Source: Lampropedia cohaerens (GTDB lineage: Bacteria; Pseudomonadota; Gammaproteobacteria; Burkholderiales; Burkholderiaceae_C). From it: 64,000 nucleotides of DNA. Position numbers and translations under genes: made by a program. Where the stretch lies: NCBI RefSeq assembly GCF_001005215.1, contig NZ_LBNQ01000018.1, forward strand, positions 1 to 64,000, written 5' to 3'. The notes below the pieces were generated by a model that worked only from the letters and a program-made list of their open reading frames with translations, did not search any database and had not been told where the DNA came from. Shown here one piece after another: positions 18,235 to 26,509 of this stretch. Position 1 is the stretch's first letter. Each line of letters begins with the position of its first letter.

Positions 18235-19655
18235 GGTGTTGGTGGGTGATCGATGAACACCGCGTGCTGGCCGTGTGCCTGCACGAACAGCTGCCAGAGA
18301 TGGCGTCGCTCGGCCAGGCGCTGCTGGGCGCCTGCGTCGGGGCCCAGACGCTGCGCCAGCTCCTGGCCGTAGATCCACACGGCACGCGCGCCTGGCACAC
18401 GCGCCTCGAACTGCCGCAGCACGGCGCCATGGGCTTCTTCCTCTGGCGTGGCTGCAAGGTTGAACAGCAGCACCGAGAGGCTGGGTACGCGCGCCTCCAC
18501 GGTCTGGCGAAAGTAGCTGCCGGCATCCGCGTACTCCAGCGTTGGCGCGATGTGCAAGTGCGCTGCTGCTCCAAACTGCGTGCGCACATAGCGCTGCAGC
18601 TCGGCCTGGCGCTGCGTCGTCATCTGCAGGCTGAACGGGTACAGCGCGATGACTGTCGCATCACTGGTGAAGTCGCGCGCCAGTGCCTGGAAGTAAGCCG
18701 TATCCAGCGGCAGGTGCAGCATGTGCGCGCTGCTGGCGGCGCGCACACTGTGCCAGAGCGCCAGCAGCAACCGCGGCAGCACGACGACCAGCACCAGCAA
18801 CAGGCTGTAGGCAATGATCCACTGCCTGCCGTTCTGTTGCTGGCCGGCGGGCCAACTCTGCAGCAGCTCGATCTGCTCCAGCGACCAGCTTGGCTGGCCC
18901 AGCAGGGCCTGGGCGGGCCAGCTCAGCAAGTTGGTCAGCAGGTGCACCTGCGGAGCACCCAGCCAGGTACTCTCCCAGCCAATGCGGTACTCGGTAAACA
19001 GGCCCGTGACGATCAGGCCCAGCACCACGCCCAGGGCCAGCGCCGCAGCACTCAGGTGCAGCATGGCCTGCAGACGCCGCGTCTGGCGCGCTTGCTGGTA
19101 GGGCGCCCAGTCCTGCAGAAAGCGTTGGTAGATGCCGCGCAGGCTTTCGTCCTTTAGGCGAGCGGAGGTGCGCGACCACCATTGCGTCCATGGCGCTGTG
19201 TCGCGCGCTAGCACGCGGCGGCCTTGTCGCAGCGCCACCAGGGCGCGCGCGAGCATCACCGCGTACATCGCCAGATTCCACGCCAGAATTGCCAGCAGCG
19301 GCGCCGTCAGCAGGTTCAGGCGGTGGGGTTCGGTAATCTTTTCGCTGGCAAATCCCAGTATTAGCGCGAGCAAGGGAATGATCCACAACCATGGCACGCG
19401 ATGTTCGCCGGGGTCGCGAAGCAGCGCGATCTTGGGGTTCTGGCGGGTGGCGTGCGCCAGCAGGTGTTCAGCGCGGCGCACGGCCAGCCGTTCGAGCTGG
19501 CGCTCCTGACCAGCCTTGACGGTGCCGCGCTGCTCGAACAGCGCTTGCTCTGTGGCCGCCTGGCGCTGCGCCGTATCAAGCAGGGCGGGCTCGTCCGCTG
19601 GCGCGGTTTCGATGGCCTTGGCCAGCAACACATCGCGGTACTGTCGCTCGTTCAT
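18231..19655 (-). CDS. DUF2868 domain-containing membrane protein
   Basis: A 474-residue protein without an established function. After a charged N-terminal region with many Arg and Glu residues, hydrophobic segments appear at about 92-110 (WLWIIPLLALILGF), 120-140, 205-230 and 280-300, so it is probably an inner-membrane protein with about four to five spans. The C-terminal ~180 residues are soluble and mixed alpha/beta (VIALYPFSLQ, VPSLSVLLFNLA, RAVWIYGQELAQRLG). It is coupled by ATGA to the downstream DUF3482 GTPase, and both are divergent from folE. The inferred arrangement is a membrane protein with its cytoplasmic GTPase partner. The start could also be TTG 19676; ATG 19655 is preferred. 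Confidence 0.82.
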   Translation of the reverse strand: MNERQYRDVLLAKAIETAPADEPALLDTAQRQAATEQALFEQRGTVKAGQERQLERLAVRRAEHLLAHATRQNPKIALLRDPGEHRVPWLWIIPLLALILGFASEKITEPHRLNLLTAPLLAILAWNLAMYAVMLARALVALRQGRRVLARDTAPWTQWWSRTSARLKDESLRGIYQRFLQDWAPYQQARQTRRLQAMLHLSAAALALGVVLGLIVTGLFTEYRIGWESTWLGAPQVHLLTNLLSWPAQALLGQPSWSLEQIELLQSWPAGQQQNGRQWIIAYSLLLVLVVVLPRLLLALWHSVRAASSAHMLHLPLDTAYFQALARDFTSDATVIALYPFSLQMTTQRQAELQRYVRTQFGAAAHLHIAPTLEYADAGSYFRQTVEARVPSLSVLLFNLAATPEEEAHGAVLRQFEARVPGARAVWIYGQELAQRLGPDAGAQQRLAERRHLWQLFVQAHGQHAVFIDHPPTP

Positions 19656-19740
19656 GATGAAGGCATGCCCGGGCAATGGGCCTTGGGCAAGGAATAAATC
19701 ATTGCCTTATCATAATCGGTCTTTTTTTGACGACTGCCTT
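19656..19740. promoter_or_regulatory. Divergent promoter region between the DUF2868 gene and folE
   Basis: This 85-bp AT-richer spacer carries TTATCATAAT at 19707-19716. CATAAT (19711-19716) is a likely -10 for folE; a good -35 at normal spacing is not visible. The reverse strand offers TTATGATAA-type sequences for the DUF2868 gene. A poly-T stretch (19721-19727) precedes folE. Confidence 0.35.
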
Positions 19741-20472
19741 ATGACCAAAGAGCTTGAGCGCGCCAGCCCCGCGCCCGTGGAACAAGAGGAGGGCGTGCCG
19801 GTTTCGGTCAAGATCCGCGAGCGCCTGCGGGCGCAGGGGCGGCGCTTCAACGCCAATGACAACATTGCCGACTGTCTGGAGCCGGGCGATCTCGACAGGC
19901 TGCTGGACGAGGTCGAGGCCAAGATGCAGGGCGTGCTCGACAGCATGGTGATTGACACCGCAGGCGACCACAATACCCGCAGCACTGCCAGGCGCGTGGC
20001 CAAGATGTATCTAACCGAGGTGTTCAAGGGCCGTTACGTGCCCGTGCCGGCGATCACCGAATTTCCCAACGCCGAGCACCTCAACGAGCTGATGATCGTC
20101 GGCCCCATCACCGTGCGCAGCGCGTGCAGCCACCATCTGTGTCCGGTCATCGGTAAGGTCTGGATTGGCGTGCTGCCCAACCAGAACACCAACGTCATCG
20201 GTCTGTCCAAGTACGCACGGCTGGTAGACTGGGTCATGGGACGCCCGCAGATCCAGGAGGAAGCGGTGGTGCAGCTGGCCGACCTCATCATGGAGCGCAC
20301 GCAGCCTGATGGGTTGGCCATCGTCATGGAAGCCAGCCATTTCTGCATGTCCTGGCGCGGAGTCAAGGAGATGGACAGCAAGATGCTCAACTCGGTGATG
20401 CGTGGAGTATTCCTCAAGGATGCGAATCTGCGGCGGGAGTTTCTCTCGCTGATCCCCAGGCGTTCATCCTGA
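19741..20472 (+). CDS. folE: GTP cyclohydrolase I
   Basis: GTP cyclohydrolase I converts GTP to 7,8-dihydroneopterin triphosphate, the first step of folate and tetrahydropterin synthesis. From ATG 19741 it has 243 residues. The zinc ligands are visible as Cys129 and His132 in RSACSHHLCP and Cys202 in SHFCMSWRG. The VIGLSKYARLVDW and RPQIQEE segments are family hallmarks. The CSHH form replaces the CEHH of E. coli; it recurs in a subgroup of bacterial FolE. The in-frame extension upstream to 19516 overlaps the divergent DUF2868 gene and was rejected. A BLUF protein gene follows 38 bp later on the same strand and may be co-transcribed. Confidence 0.95.
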   Translation: MTKELERASPAPVEQEEGVPVSVKIRERLRAQGRRFNANDNIADCLEPGDLDRLLDEVEAKMQGVLDSMVIDTAGDHNTRSTARRVAKMYLTEVFKGRYVPVPAITEFPNAEHLNELMIVGPITVRSACSHHLCPVIGKVWIGVLPNQNTNVIGLSKYARLVDWVMGRPQIQEEAVVQLADLIMERTQPDGLAIVMEASHFCMSWRGVKEMDSKMLNSVMRGVFLKDANLRREFLSLIPRRSS

Positions 20473-20510
20473 GCCGTCTGTATGCATCGTTTCCAAGGAG
20501 GCCTGCCGAC

Positions 20511-20930
20511 ATGCTGGTGCAACTGATTTATGCGAGTGTGGTGGCCGACAGCAGCGCTGCGGCTGTGGACACGATTCTTGCGCAGGGCCGGCGCCACAAC
20601 GAAGAGCGCGGCATTACCGGCGTGCTCTGTCACGGCTACGGCGTGTTCCTGCAGGCCATCGAGGGCGAGCGTGCTGCCGTCAACCAGACCTATGCCCAGG
20701 TGCTGCGCGATGCGCGCCACCGCGATGCGCAGCTGCTGTATTTCGGCGAGATCTGCGAGCGCAATTTCTCCAACTGGTGGCTGGGCCAGGTCCGGCTGGA
20801 AAAGCTCAGCCCGCCATTCGTGCTGAAGTATGTGGAGCGCCTGCCGCTGACGCCCGGGCAGCTGTGCGGCACCTCGGCACGGGCCATGGTGCTGGATCTG
20901 GTTGCCACTGCCGCAGTGGCCCATCGTTGA
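20511..20930 (+). CDS. BLUF domain blue-light sensor protein
   Basis: A 139-residue short BLUF protein. BLUF domains bind FAD and respond to blue light through a Tyr-Gln-flavin hydrogen-bond switch. The key residues are present: Tyr7 (QLIYAS), Asn30 (RRHNEERGITG) and Gln48 (FLQAIEGE). At the end of the core, NWWLG has Trp89-Trp90 with Leu where the semi-conserved Met usually lies. There is no fused output domain; the ~40 C-terminal residues form a short extension, as in stand-alone short BLUF proteins that act through a partner. A GGAGG ribosome binding site precedes ATG 20511. It follows folE by 38 bp and converges with a chemoreceptor gene. Confidence 0.9.
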   Translation: MLVQLIYASVVADSSAAAVDTILAQGRRHNEERGITGVLCHGYGVFLQAIEGERAAVNQTYAQVLRDARHRDAQLLYFGEICERNFSNWWLGQVRLEKLSPPFVLKYVERLPLTPGQLCGTSARAMVLDLVATAAVAHR

Positions 20931-21000
20931 TGGCGTCGCGGCACAGGTTGTGCGCCTGACGGCAGCGCAGCAGAAGGCGGCTTGCCCTCATTGCAAGTTC

Positions 21001-22794
21001 TCAGAAGTTCTCCCACTCCTGCTCACCAGGGTCGGGCGCGGATTTGCGCGCTGGCGGCGATTGCTGCGGCAAGCCCGGCGCGGAATGCTGCTGCGTCCCG
21101 CGCGCGGCGCGTGCGGATTGTTCCTGCGCCTGCTGCACGGGCGCGCCAGCTCGCGTCGCGCTTTCGCCATCCGATTTAGATGTGAAAGGGGGCAAGGCAG
21201 CGGTGCTGCCTTGCGTCAGGTGGAAGACTTCTACGGATTGCACCAGTTCCTGGGCCTGTTGACTGAGGCTGGCCGCTGCCGCCGCGCTTTCCTCGACCAG
21301 CGCTGCGTTGCGCTGGGTGACGTGGTCAAGCTGGGCAATGGCCTCGCCCACCTGGGTGACGCCGGCGCTTTGCTCGGTACTGGCGGCGCTGATTTCCCCC
21401 ACCAGGTCCGTGACCCGGTGAATGCTTTGCACGATTTCTTCCATCGACTTGACGGCATTGGCAACCATTTCCGCACCGGACGCCACACGCTGGGCGTTGG
21501 TGGCAATCAACGCCTTGACCTCCTTGGAGGACTCGGCGCTGCGCTTGGCCAGGCTGCGCACCTCATTGGCAACGACTGCAAAGCCCCGACCCTGCTCGCC
21601 GGCACGTGCTGCCTCCACGGCGGCATTGAGTGCGAGGATGTTGGTCTGGAATGCAATCGCGTCGATGACGCCAATGATGTCCTCAATCTGGCGGCCACTT
21701 TCCAGAATGTCCTGCATCGTGCGCTCTGCCTGCAGCATTGCCTGACTGCCCTCGTTGGCGGTCTTTGCCGTGTCGATGGCGACCTTGTTCGCCAGCTGCG
21801 CGTGGTCGGCGTTCTGGTGCACGGTCGAACCCAGTTCCTCCATCGAAGCGGCAATCTCCTCCAGCGAGCTGGCCTGCTGCTCGGTGCGGCTGGACAGGTC
21901 GTTGTTGCCCTGCGCGATCTGTTCGCTAGCGGCTGCCACACCTTGTGCATTGCTGCGCACCCGCGCCACCACGCTGGCCAGACGGGTGCGCATGGTCTCC
22001 AGGGCATGCAGCAGCTGTCCCATTTCGTCCCGACTGGTGACGTGGACTGGCTGGCTCAGATCACCGCGCGCGACGGCTTGCATTCTCTCCACCGCCAGCT
22101 GGGTGGGGCGGGTGATGCTGCGGATGATCCACGCCGCTGCAGCGGATGCCAGCACCACAGCCAACAGCAGCATGATGCCGACCTGCCGCAGTGCCAGCCG
22201 GTAAGTGCTCTCGACCGCGGCGAAGGCCGCATCGGCCTGGCGGGCATTCCATTGCTGTAATGAACTGATGTGCTCTTCGACGCGCGCGAATGCCTCGTCC
22301 AGCGGACCTGCGTAGTAATCGCGCGCGGCCTGCAGCAGGTTTGGGTCGACGGTGCCGTCGGTGACGTTATTTTGCACGAGCTGGGTCATCAGCTCCAGCA
22401 AGCGGTTGCGGGCCGCATCGTAGGCATTGCGACTTTCCAGGTAGGCCGCGAGCATGGCGGACGCTTCCACGCTGTTGCTGGCACGCTCGAAGGCGTCTTC
22501 GAAAGCGACTACTTCTGTCTGACGCGTCTGCAGCTGCGCCATGGCCTGATCGTAGGCCCCCTGGGTACGCACCGAGGGAAGCCGCGCTTCGACGCGGCGC
22601 ACGCGATTGAGCGCAGCAGACAGGTCGCTGACAGCCAGGATGCTGGGCAGCCAGCGCTGATTGACTTCGACGCTGCGGACGTTGACGTTGTGCAGCTGCC
22701 GCAGCGCCACCAGCCCCAGCACCATCGTCAGCAGCACCAGTAACGCAAATGCGCCAATGAGCTTGGACCGTATCGAAAGATTGGAAAGAGACAT
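21001..22794 (-). CDS. Methyl-accepting chemotaxis protein
   Basis: A 597-residue transmembrane chemoreceptor. TM1 lies at residues ~10-30, a periplasmic four-helix-bundle-type sensor at ~31-200 and TM2 at ~205-225 ([18 protein letters not shown]). A HAMP domain ([14 protein letters not shown] onward) and a long cytoplasmic coiled coil follow, with the conserved hairpin tip [20 protein letters not shown]. The proline/serine-rich linker ends in the C-terminal pentapeptide EWENF, matching the xWxxF motif that tethers CheR and CheB in Tar/Tsr-type receptors. No other chemotaxis or flagellar gene is nearby, so it is an orphan receptor whose ligand cannot be told. It converges with the BLUF gene. 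Confidence 0.95.
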   Translation of the reverse strand: MSLSNLSIRSKLIGAFALLVLLTMVLGLVALRQLHNVNVRSVEVNQRWLPSILAVSDLSAALNRVRRVEARLPSVRTQGAYDQAMAQLQTRQTEVVAFEDAFERASNSVEASAMLAAYLESRNAYDAARNRLLELMTQLVQNNVTDGTVDPNLLQAARDYYAGPLDEAFARVEEHISSLQQWNARQADAAFAAVESTYRLALRQVGIMLLLAVVLASAAAAWIIRSITRPTQLAVERMQAVARGDLSQPVHVTSRDEMGQLLHALETMRTRLASVVARVRSNAQGVAAASEQIAQGNNDLSSRTEQQASSLEEIAASMEELGSTVHQNADHAQLANKVAIDTAKTANEGSQAMLQAERTMQDILESGRQIEDIIGVIDAIAFQTNILALNAAVEAARAGEQGRGFAVVANEVRSLAKRSAESSKEVKALIATNAQRVASGAEMVANAVKSMEEIVQSIHRVTDLVGEISAASTEQSAGVTQVGEAIAQLDHVTQRNAALVEESAAAAASLSQQAQELVQSVEVFHLTQGSTAALPPFTSKSDGESATRAGAPVQQAQEQSARAARGTQQHSAPGLPQQSPPARKSAPDPGEQEWENF

Positions 22795-23080
22795 GAGCGT
22801 GTGTCCAGAAGTTCGGCGTAGCGTGGGAGTGGTTCAGACCGGCGTGGGCGTGTGCCGTGCTGCCTGTACAGTTTGCGCGTGGCCGCGGCGATCTGCCACA
22901 GCATCGCCTGAATGGCGTGGGACCGACCGGCAGCCAGATTTCAAGAGGCAATTATCAGTGCGTTCACGCATCGCGCGCGCAGTGCCCAACGAATTGTAAA
23001 TAAATGTTTGTCTCTGTGGAAAGAATCTGACTGCGCCGACGCCGGTTGCGCACGGCGTTGCAGCGAGCTGGGGCGGAGGT
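22795..23080. other. Intergenic region upstream of the chemoreceptor
   Basis: 286 bp between the chemoreceptor start and the haemoglobin gene stop. I see no gene or RNA. An AT-rich patch at 22990-23025 is the likely promoter area for the chemoreceptor (minus strand), but I could not match a clear sigma-70 or sigma-28 consensus pair. Confidence 0.4.
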
Positions 23081-23482
23081 TCAGCGATTGCGCATCCAGT
23101 CTGCTGTATGGAGAAAGCTTTCGGTGAGGCGCTCGCGCAGCGCCTGCGGTACTTGCGTCTCACGCATGGCTTGGTCCATGCATGCTACCCATTCATCGCG
23201 CTCCCGAACGCCGATCGAATATGGCATGTGCCGCATGCGCAGGCGAGGGTGGCCGAAGCGCTCGACGTAATAGTCAGGTCCGCCCAGCCAACCGCACAAG
23301 AACCAGAACAGCCGTTCGCGCGCGCGCTCCAACGATTCCCCGTGCGCGCGTCGCAGGGCCTGGTAGGCCGGCTCGATCTCCATCAGGTCGTAAAAGCGCT
23401 CCACCAGCGTACGCACGCTTGCCTCGCCGCCGAGCCATTCGAACGGCGTGGGGGCTGGTGCCGGCTCTTCAATCTGGTGCAT
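23081..23482 (-). CDS. Group II truncated haemoglobin
   Basis: A 133-residue globin of the truncated group II (trHbO/GlbO) type. From ATG 23482 the haem-pocket residues are Tyr31 (B10, RFYDLM), proximal His85 (F8, RMRHMPYSI) and Trp98 (G8, DEWVACM), which together define the group. Such proteins bind O2 or NO and are linked to oxygen delivery, NO or peroxide detoxification; the precise role is not settled. The ATG lies inside the 3' end of guaD (14-bp overlap), so the globin is probably translated with guanine deaminase. A TTG at 23500 would add six residues and is less likely. Confidence 0.92.
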   Translation of the reverse strand: MHQIEEPAPAPTPFEWLGGEASVRTLVERFYDLMEIEPAYQALRRAHGESLERARERLFWFLCGWLGGPDYYVERFGHPRLRMRHMPYSIGVRERDEWVACMDQAMRETQVPQALRERLTESFLHTADWMRNR

Positions 23483-24797
23483 CGGTGCGGGGGGTGGCAA
23501 TCTGCGTGTGCGCTATGACCCGGTCATCACCCAGCACAATCAGGGCAAACAGCAGTTCTTCCAGCGATTGCGCTCTGGCGGTTCGGCGCGCAAGCAGGGG
23601 GGTGGCCTGCGGATCAAGCACGACGAAGTCGGCTTCCGCGCCAACTTGCAGGTTGCCGACCACGCCTTCCAGGCCCAGTGCGCGCGCGGCAGCACCCGTG
23701 TGGTGCCACCACAGCTGCGAGGGCTGCAGCGACAGACCTTGCTTGGTGTGGCCTTCACGGCCGACGTAATAGGCCGCGAGCATGGTGTGGAAGGGACTGA
23801 AGCTGGTCCCCCCGCCGACATCGCTGGCCAGTCCCCAGGGCATGCCCGTGCGTTCGGCTGCTGCAAAGTCGAAGAATCCGCTGCCCAGAAACAGGTTGCT
23901 GGTCGGGCTCACGGCCGCTGCGGCTTGACGCACGCGCATCTCTGCGCGGTCCTCGTCATCAAGGTGGATGCAGTGTGCATAGATGGCACGCTCGCGCACC
24001 AGCCCGGCGCGCACGTAGACGTCCAGGTAGGAGCGTGCTGCCGGGTACAGCTGTTGCACCCAGCGCACCTCGTCGTGGTTCTCTGCGACGTGACTCTGGA
24101 TCCACGTGTCGGGAAAGCGCGCTGCCAGCGCACCTGCGCCTTCGAGCTGCTGCGGCGAGCTGGTGGGGGCAAAACGTGGCGTGATCGCATATCCCAAGCG
24201 TGCCTTGTTGTGCCAGCGTTCGATCAACGCCTGCGTATCGCGCAGGCTTTGCGCAGTGGCATCGCGCACGCCGTCGGGACTGTGGCGATCCTGCAGCACC
24301 TTGCCGGTGACCAGGCGCAGGCCACGCGCCAGGGCGGCGGAAAACAGCGCATCGACCGATTGCGGGTGGGAGGTGGAAAAAACCAGTGCGGTGGTCACGC
24401 CCTGGCGCAGCAGCTCATCCAGAAAGAACTGCGCGACCGATTGCGCATGCGCAAAGTCTGCGAACGCACGTTCGGCAGGAAAGGTGTAATTCTCCAGCCA
24501 TGGCAACAGGCCATCGGCTGGCGCGCCAATGATGTCTGTTTGCGGATAGTGAATATGCAGGTCAATGAAGCCCGGCGCAATGAGCTTGCCGGGCCAGTGC
24601 GTCACTGCCAGCTGGGGATATCTTGTGCGCAGTGTGGCGTAATCGCCCACGTCCGCGATGGAGGCGCACCGCTGCCCAGGCGACGGGGGGCGCACGACCA
24701 GCAAGCCATCGGATTCATGGATGGGCCGACCTCCGGCATCGAAGCGCAGCAGGGCGCCGCGGTAGCCCTGCAGGGCGGCGGGGTTCGAGGCGGTCAT
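23469..24797 (-). CDS. guaD: Guanine deaminase
   Basis: Guanine deaminase hydrolyses guanine to xanthine and ammonia in purine catabolism. The 442-residue product belongs to the amidohydrolase superfamily. The metal-binding HxH is at residues 81-83 in GFIDLHIHYPQTD, further ligands are in QSHVAEN and YAHCIHLDD, and the active-site Asp is in GLASDVGGG. The GTSFSPFHTM segment is typical of GuaD rather than of cytosine or chlorohydrolase relatives. Its end overlaps the haemoglobin gene by 14 bp. The grxD gene is next on the same strand, with its stop 32 bp before the guaD start codon. No xanthine dehydrogenase gene is in the window. Confidence 0.94.
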   Translation of the reverse strand: MTASNPAALQGYRGALLRFDAGGRPIHESDGLLVVRPPSPGQRCASIADVGDYATLRTRYPQLAVTHWPGKLIAPGFIDLHIHYPQTDIIGAPADGLLPWLENYTFPAERAFADFAHAQSVAQFFLDELLRQGVTTALVFSTSHPQSVDALFSAALARGLRLVTGKVLQDRHSPDGVRDATAQSLRDTQALIERWHNKARLGYAITPRFAPTSSPQQLEGAGALAARFPDTWIQSHVAENHDEVRWVQQLYPAARSYLDVYVRAGLVRERAIYAHCIHLDDEDRAEMRVRQAAAAVSPTSNLFLGSGFFDFAAAERTGMPWGLASDVGGGTSFSPFHTMLAAYYVGREGHTKQGLSLQPSQLWWHHTGAAARALGLEGVVGNLQVGAEADFVVLDPQATPLLARRTARAQSLEELLFALIVLGDDRVIAHTQIATPRTDAPD

Positions 24798-24829
24798 TGC
24801 GGCCTAGCGGAAGCGGGCGGCGGGGCCGT

Positions 24830-25153
24830 TCAGACCGTCGAGCCCAGAAGCTTTTGCAGCTCGCCGGACTCGTACAGTTCCATCATGATGTCCGAGCCGC
24901 CGATGAACTCACCCTGCACGTACAGCTGCGGGATGGTTGGCCACTGGCTGTACTCCTTGATGCCCTGGCGGATTTCCTGATCCTCCAGCACGTTGACGGT
25001 CACCAGCGTCTTCAGATCCACACCGCAGGCCTTGAGAATCTGGGTGGCGCGGCCGGAGAAGCCGCACATCGGAAAGCTCGCCGTGCCTTTCATGAACAGC
25101 ACGACGGGGTTGTTTTTGACCAACTGGTCGATTCGTTGTTGTACATCGCTCAT
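24830..25153 (-). CDS. grxD: Monothiol glutaredoxin, CGFS type
   Basis: Grx4/GrxD-type monothiol glutaredoxin, a cytoplasmic protein that binds and transfers [2Fe-2S] clusters with glutathione and BolA partners. From ATG 25153 it has 107 residues, the normal length, with the active-site CGFS at residues 30-33 and the TIPQLYVQGEFIGGSDI glutathione-binding region. An in-frame upstream extension to 25207 was rejected because it only adds residues not seen in the family. In many betaproteobacteria the gene follows prmC/hemK; here its upstream neighbour is rluC, 305 bp away, and guaD follows 32 bp downstream. Confidence 0.95.
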   Translation of the reverse strand: MSDVQQRIDQLVKNNPVVLFMKGTASFPMCGFSGRATQILKACGVDLKTLVTVNVLEDQEIRQGIKEYSQWPTIPQLYVQGEFIGGSDIMMELYESGELQKLLGSTV

Positions 25154-25458
25154 GGGAAGCGCTCCTGCGGCCATGCCGCAACGGGTAGAAGTGGAACATG
25201 CCAGCAACAGGTCTGCGCACGGTGCATGCGCAACTTATGCCGTCAATGGCGCGATTGTGACAAACAACACCGGCTTGTGTGCACTGACGTGGCCATAGCC
25301 GATAAAAATGGCGGAGACTTGGGCGTTGTACGGGAAAGCGGTTGCGCAACGCATACGGGGATCGTCGGCAGGTGCAGAGGAAGAGGCGGTAAACCATTGC
25401 CCCGCGGCTGCGACCTCCACAGCGCTGCGCGCCTGCTGGCAGGGTTTGCAGATATTCC
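25154..25458. other. Intergenic region between rluC and grxD
   Basis: 305 bp with no supported gene, RNA or strong terminator. It must hold the grxD promoter on the minus strand; I could not pick out a convincing -35/-10 pair. Confidence 0.4.
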
Positions 25459-26451
25459 CTAGGGCGCAGGCGCCGCGCGTGAACACCATTGCTGCAAGTC
25501 GGCATCCAGTGGACACGTCAGCGCCACCTCCGCACCGGTCGCGGGATGGGCAAAGCGTAGCTGCCATGCATGCAGGAACATGCGCTGCAGACCGGATTTT
25601 GCCAACCGCCTGTTCCAGTCGAAATCGCCATACTTGTCGTCGCCTGCGATCGGGTGGCCGGCACTGGCCGTGTGCACGCGGATCTGGTGGGTGCGGCCGG
25701 TCTTGATGGTGACCTCGATCAGGCTGGTGGCTGGCAGGCCAGTCTGTGTCTGCGCCGCAAAGCGTTGCTGCACGCGCACCAGCGAGAGAGCGCGCATGGC
25801 ATCGGGATCCTCTGCCGTGGTGGTGCGCACACGCCGCTCGCCATCGGGCAGCAAGAACTTGTGCAGCGGCGTGTCGAGCACCTTCAGCCGGTCGGGCCAA
25901 TGCCCCTTGACCAGTGCCAGATAGGTCTTGCCGGTGGTGCGGGCGCGGAACTGGTCCTGCAGCCGCGTCAGCGCGCTGCGTCTCTTGGCGATCAACAGAA
26001 TGCCGGAGGTTTCCCGGTCCAGCCGGTGCACCAGCTCCAGGTAGCGCGCCTGCGGGCGCGCTGCGCGCAACTGCTCGATGACGCCGGAGCTGACGCCACT
26101 GCCGCCATGCACGGCCACACCGGCCGGCTTGTCGATGGCCAGCAGCCAGTCATCCTCAAGCAGAACGGGAAATTCCCGCCGGGGCGCTGGCGGCTGAGTT
26201 GGTGCAGGTGGCGTCGCGCCTTGGCGCAGCGGTGGAATGCGGATGACGTCGGCCGCGGCAAGGCGTGTCTCCGCCTGCGCGCGCGCCTTGTTCACGCGCA
26301 CCTGACCGCTGCGGATGAGCCGGTACACGTGGCTCTTGGGGACGCCCTTGAGGGTGCGAAACAGGAAGTTGTCCAGACGCTGGCCCTCCCATTCCTCGCC
26401 GACGGTGAGCCATTGCACAAGCGGTGCGGGGGAGGGAGCGGAGGCAGACAT
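25459..26451 (-). CDS. rluC: 23S rRNA pseudouridine synthase, RluC type
   Basis: RluC isomerises uridines 955, 2504 and 2580 of 23S rRNA (E. coli numbering) to pseudouridine. The 330-residue product has an N-terminal S4 RNA-binding domain (GQRLDNFLFRTLKGVPKSHVY begins it, with RSGQVRVN), a proline-rich linker at 78-92 and the catalytic domain with HRLDRETSG at residues 142-150, where Asp145 is the nucleophile. TGRTHQIRVH near the end completes the family signature. It is divergent from rne across an 825-bp region, an arrangement also found in E. coli and Burkholderiales. RluC is more likely than RluD given this neighbourhood, but specificity needs comparison. Confidence 0.93.
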   Translation of the reverse strand: MSASAPSPAPLVQWLTVGEEWEGQRLDNFLFRTLKGVPKSHVYRLIRSGQVRVNKARAQAETRLAAADVIRIPPLRQGATPPAPTQPPAPRREFPVLLEDDWLLAIDKPAGVAVHGGSGVSSGVIEQLRAARPQARYLELVHRLDRETSGILLIAKRRSALTRLQDQFRARTTGKTYLALVKGHWPDRLKVLDTPLHKFLLPDGERRVRTTTAEDPDAMRALSLVRVQQRFAAQTQTGLPATSLIEVTIKTGRTHQIRVHTASAGHPIAGDDKYGDFDWNRRLAKSGLQRMFLHAWQLRFAHPATGAEVALTCPLDADLQQWCSRAAPAP

Positions 26452-26486
26452 GGCAGCGAAAAAACAATAGAACTGGGGTGCGGGCG

Positions 26487-26509
26487 CTTGCCCTTATAAT
26501 CGGCAAGCC
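26487..26509 (+). promoter_or_regulatory. Predicted distal rne promoter with overlapping inverted repeat
   Basis: A perfect -10 hexamer TATAAT lies at 26495-26500, with a poor -35 (CTGGGG, 16-bp spacing). The -10 is enclosed by the perfect inverted repeat GCTTGCC-N9-GGCAAGC (26487-26509), which could be an operator or let the start region fold. The reverse strand reads TTATAA here, so the element may also serve rluC. Confidence 0.4.

Noticed and set aside
20902..22260. 452-codon plus-strand frame
   Set aside because: It runs antisense to the chemoreceptor, whose domains and pentapeptide are clear.
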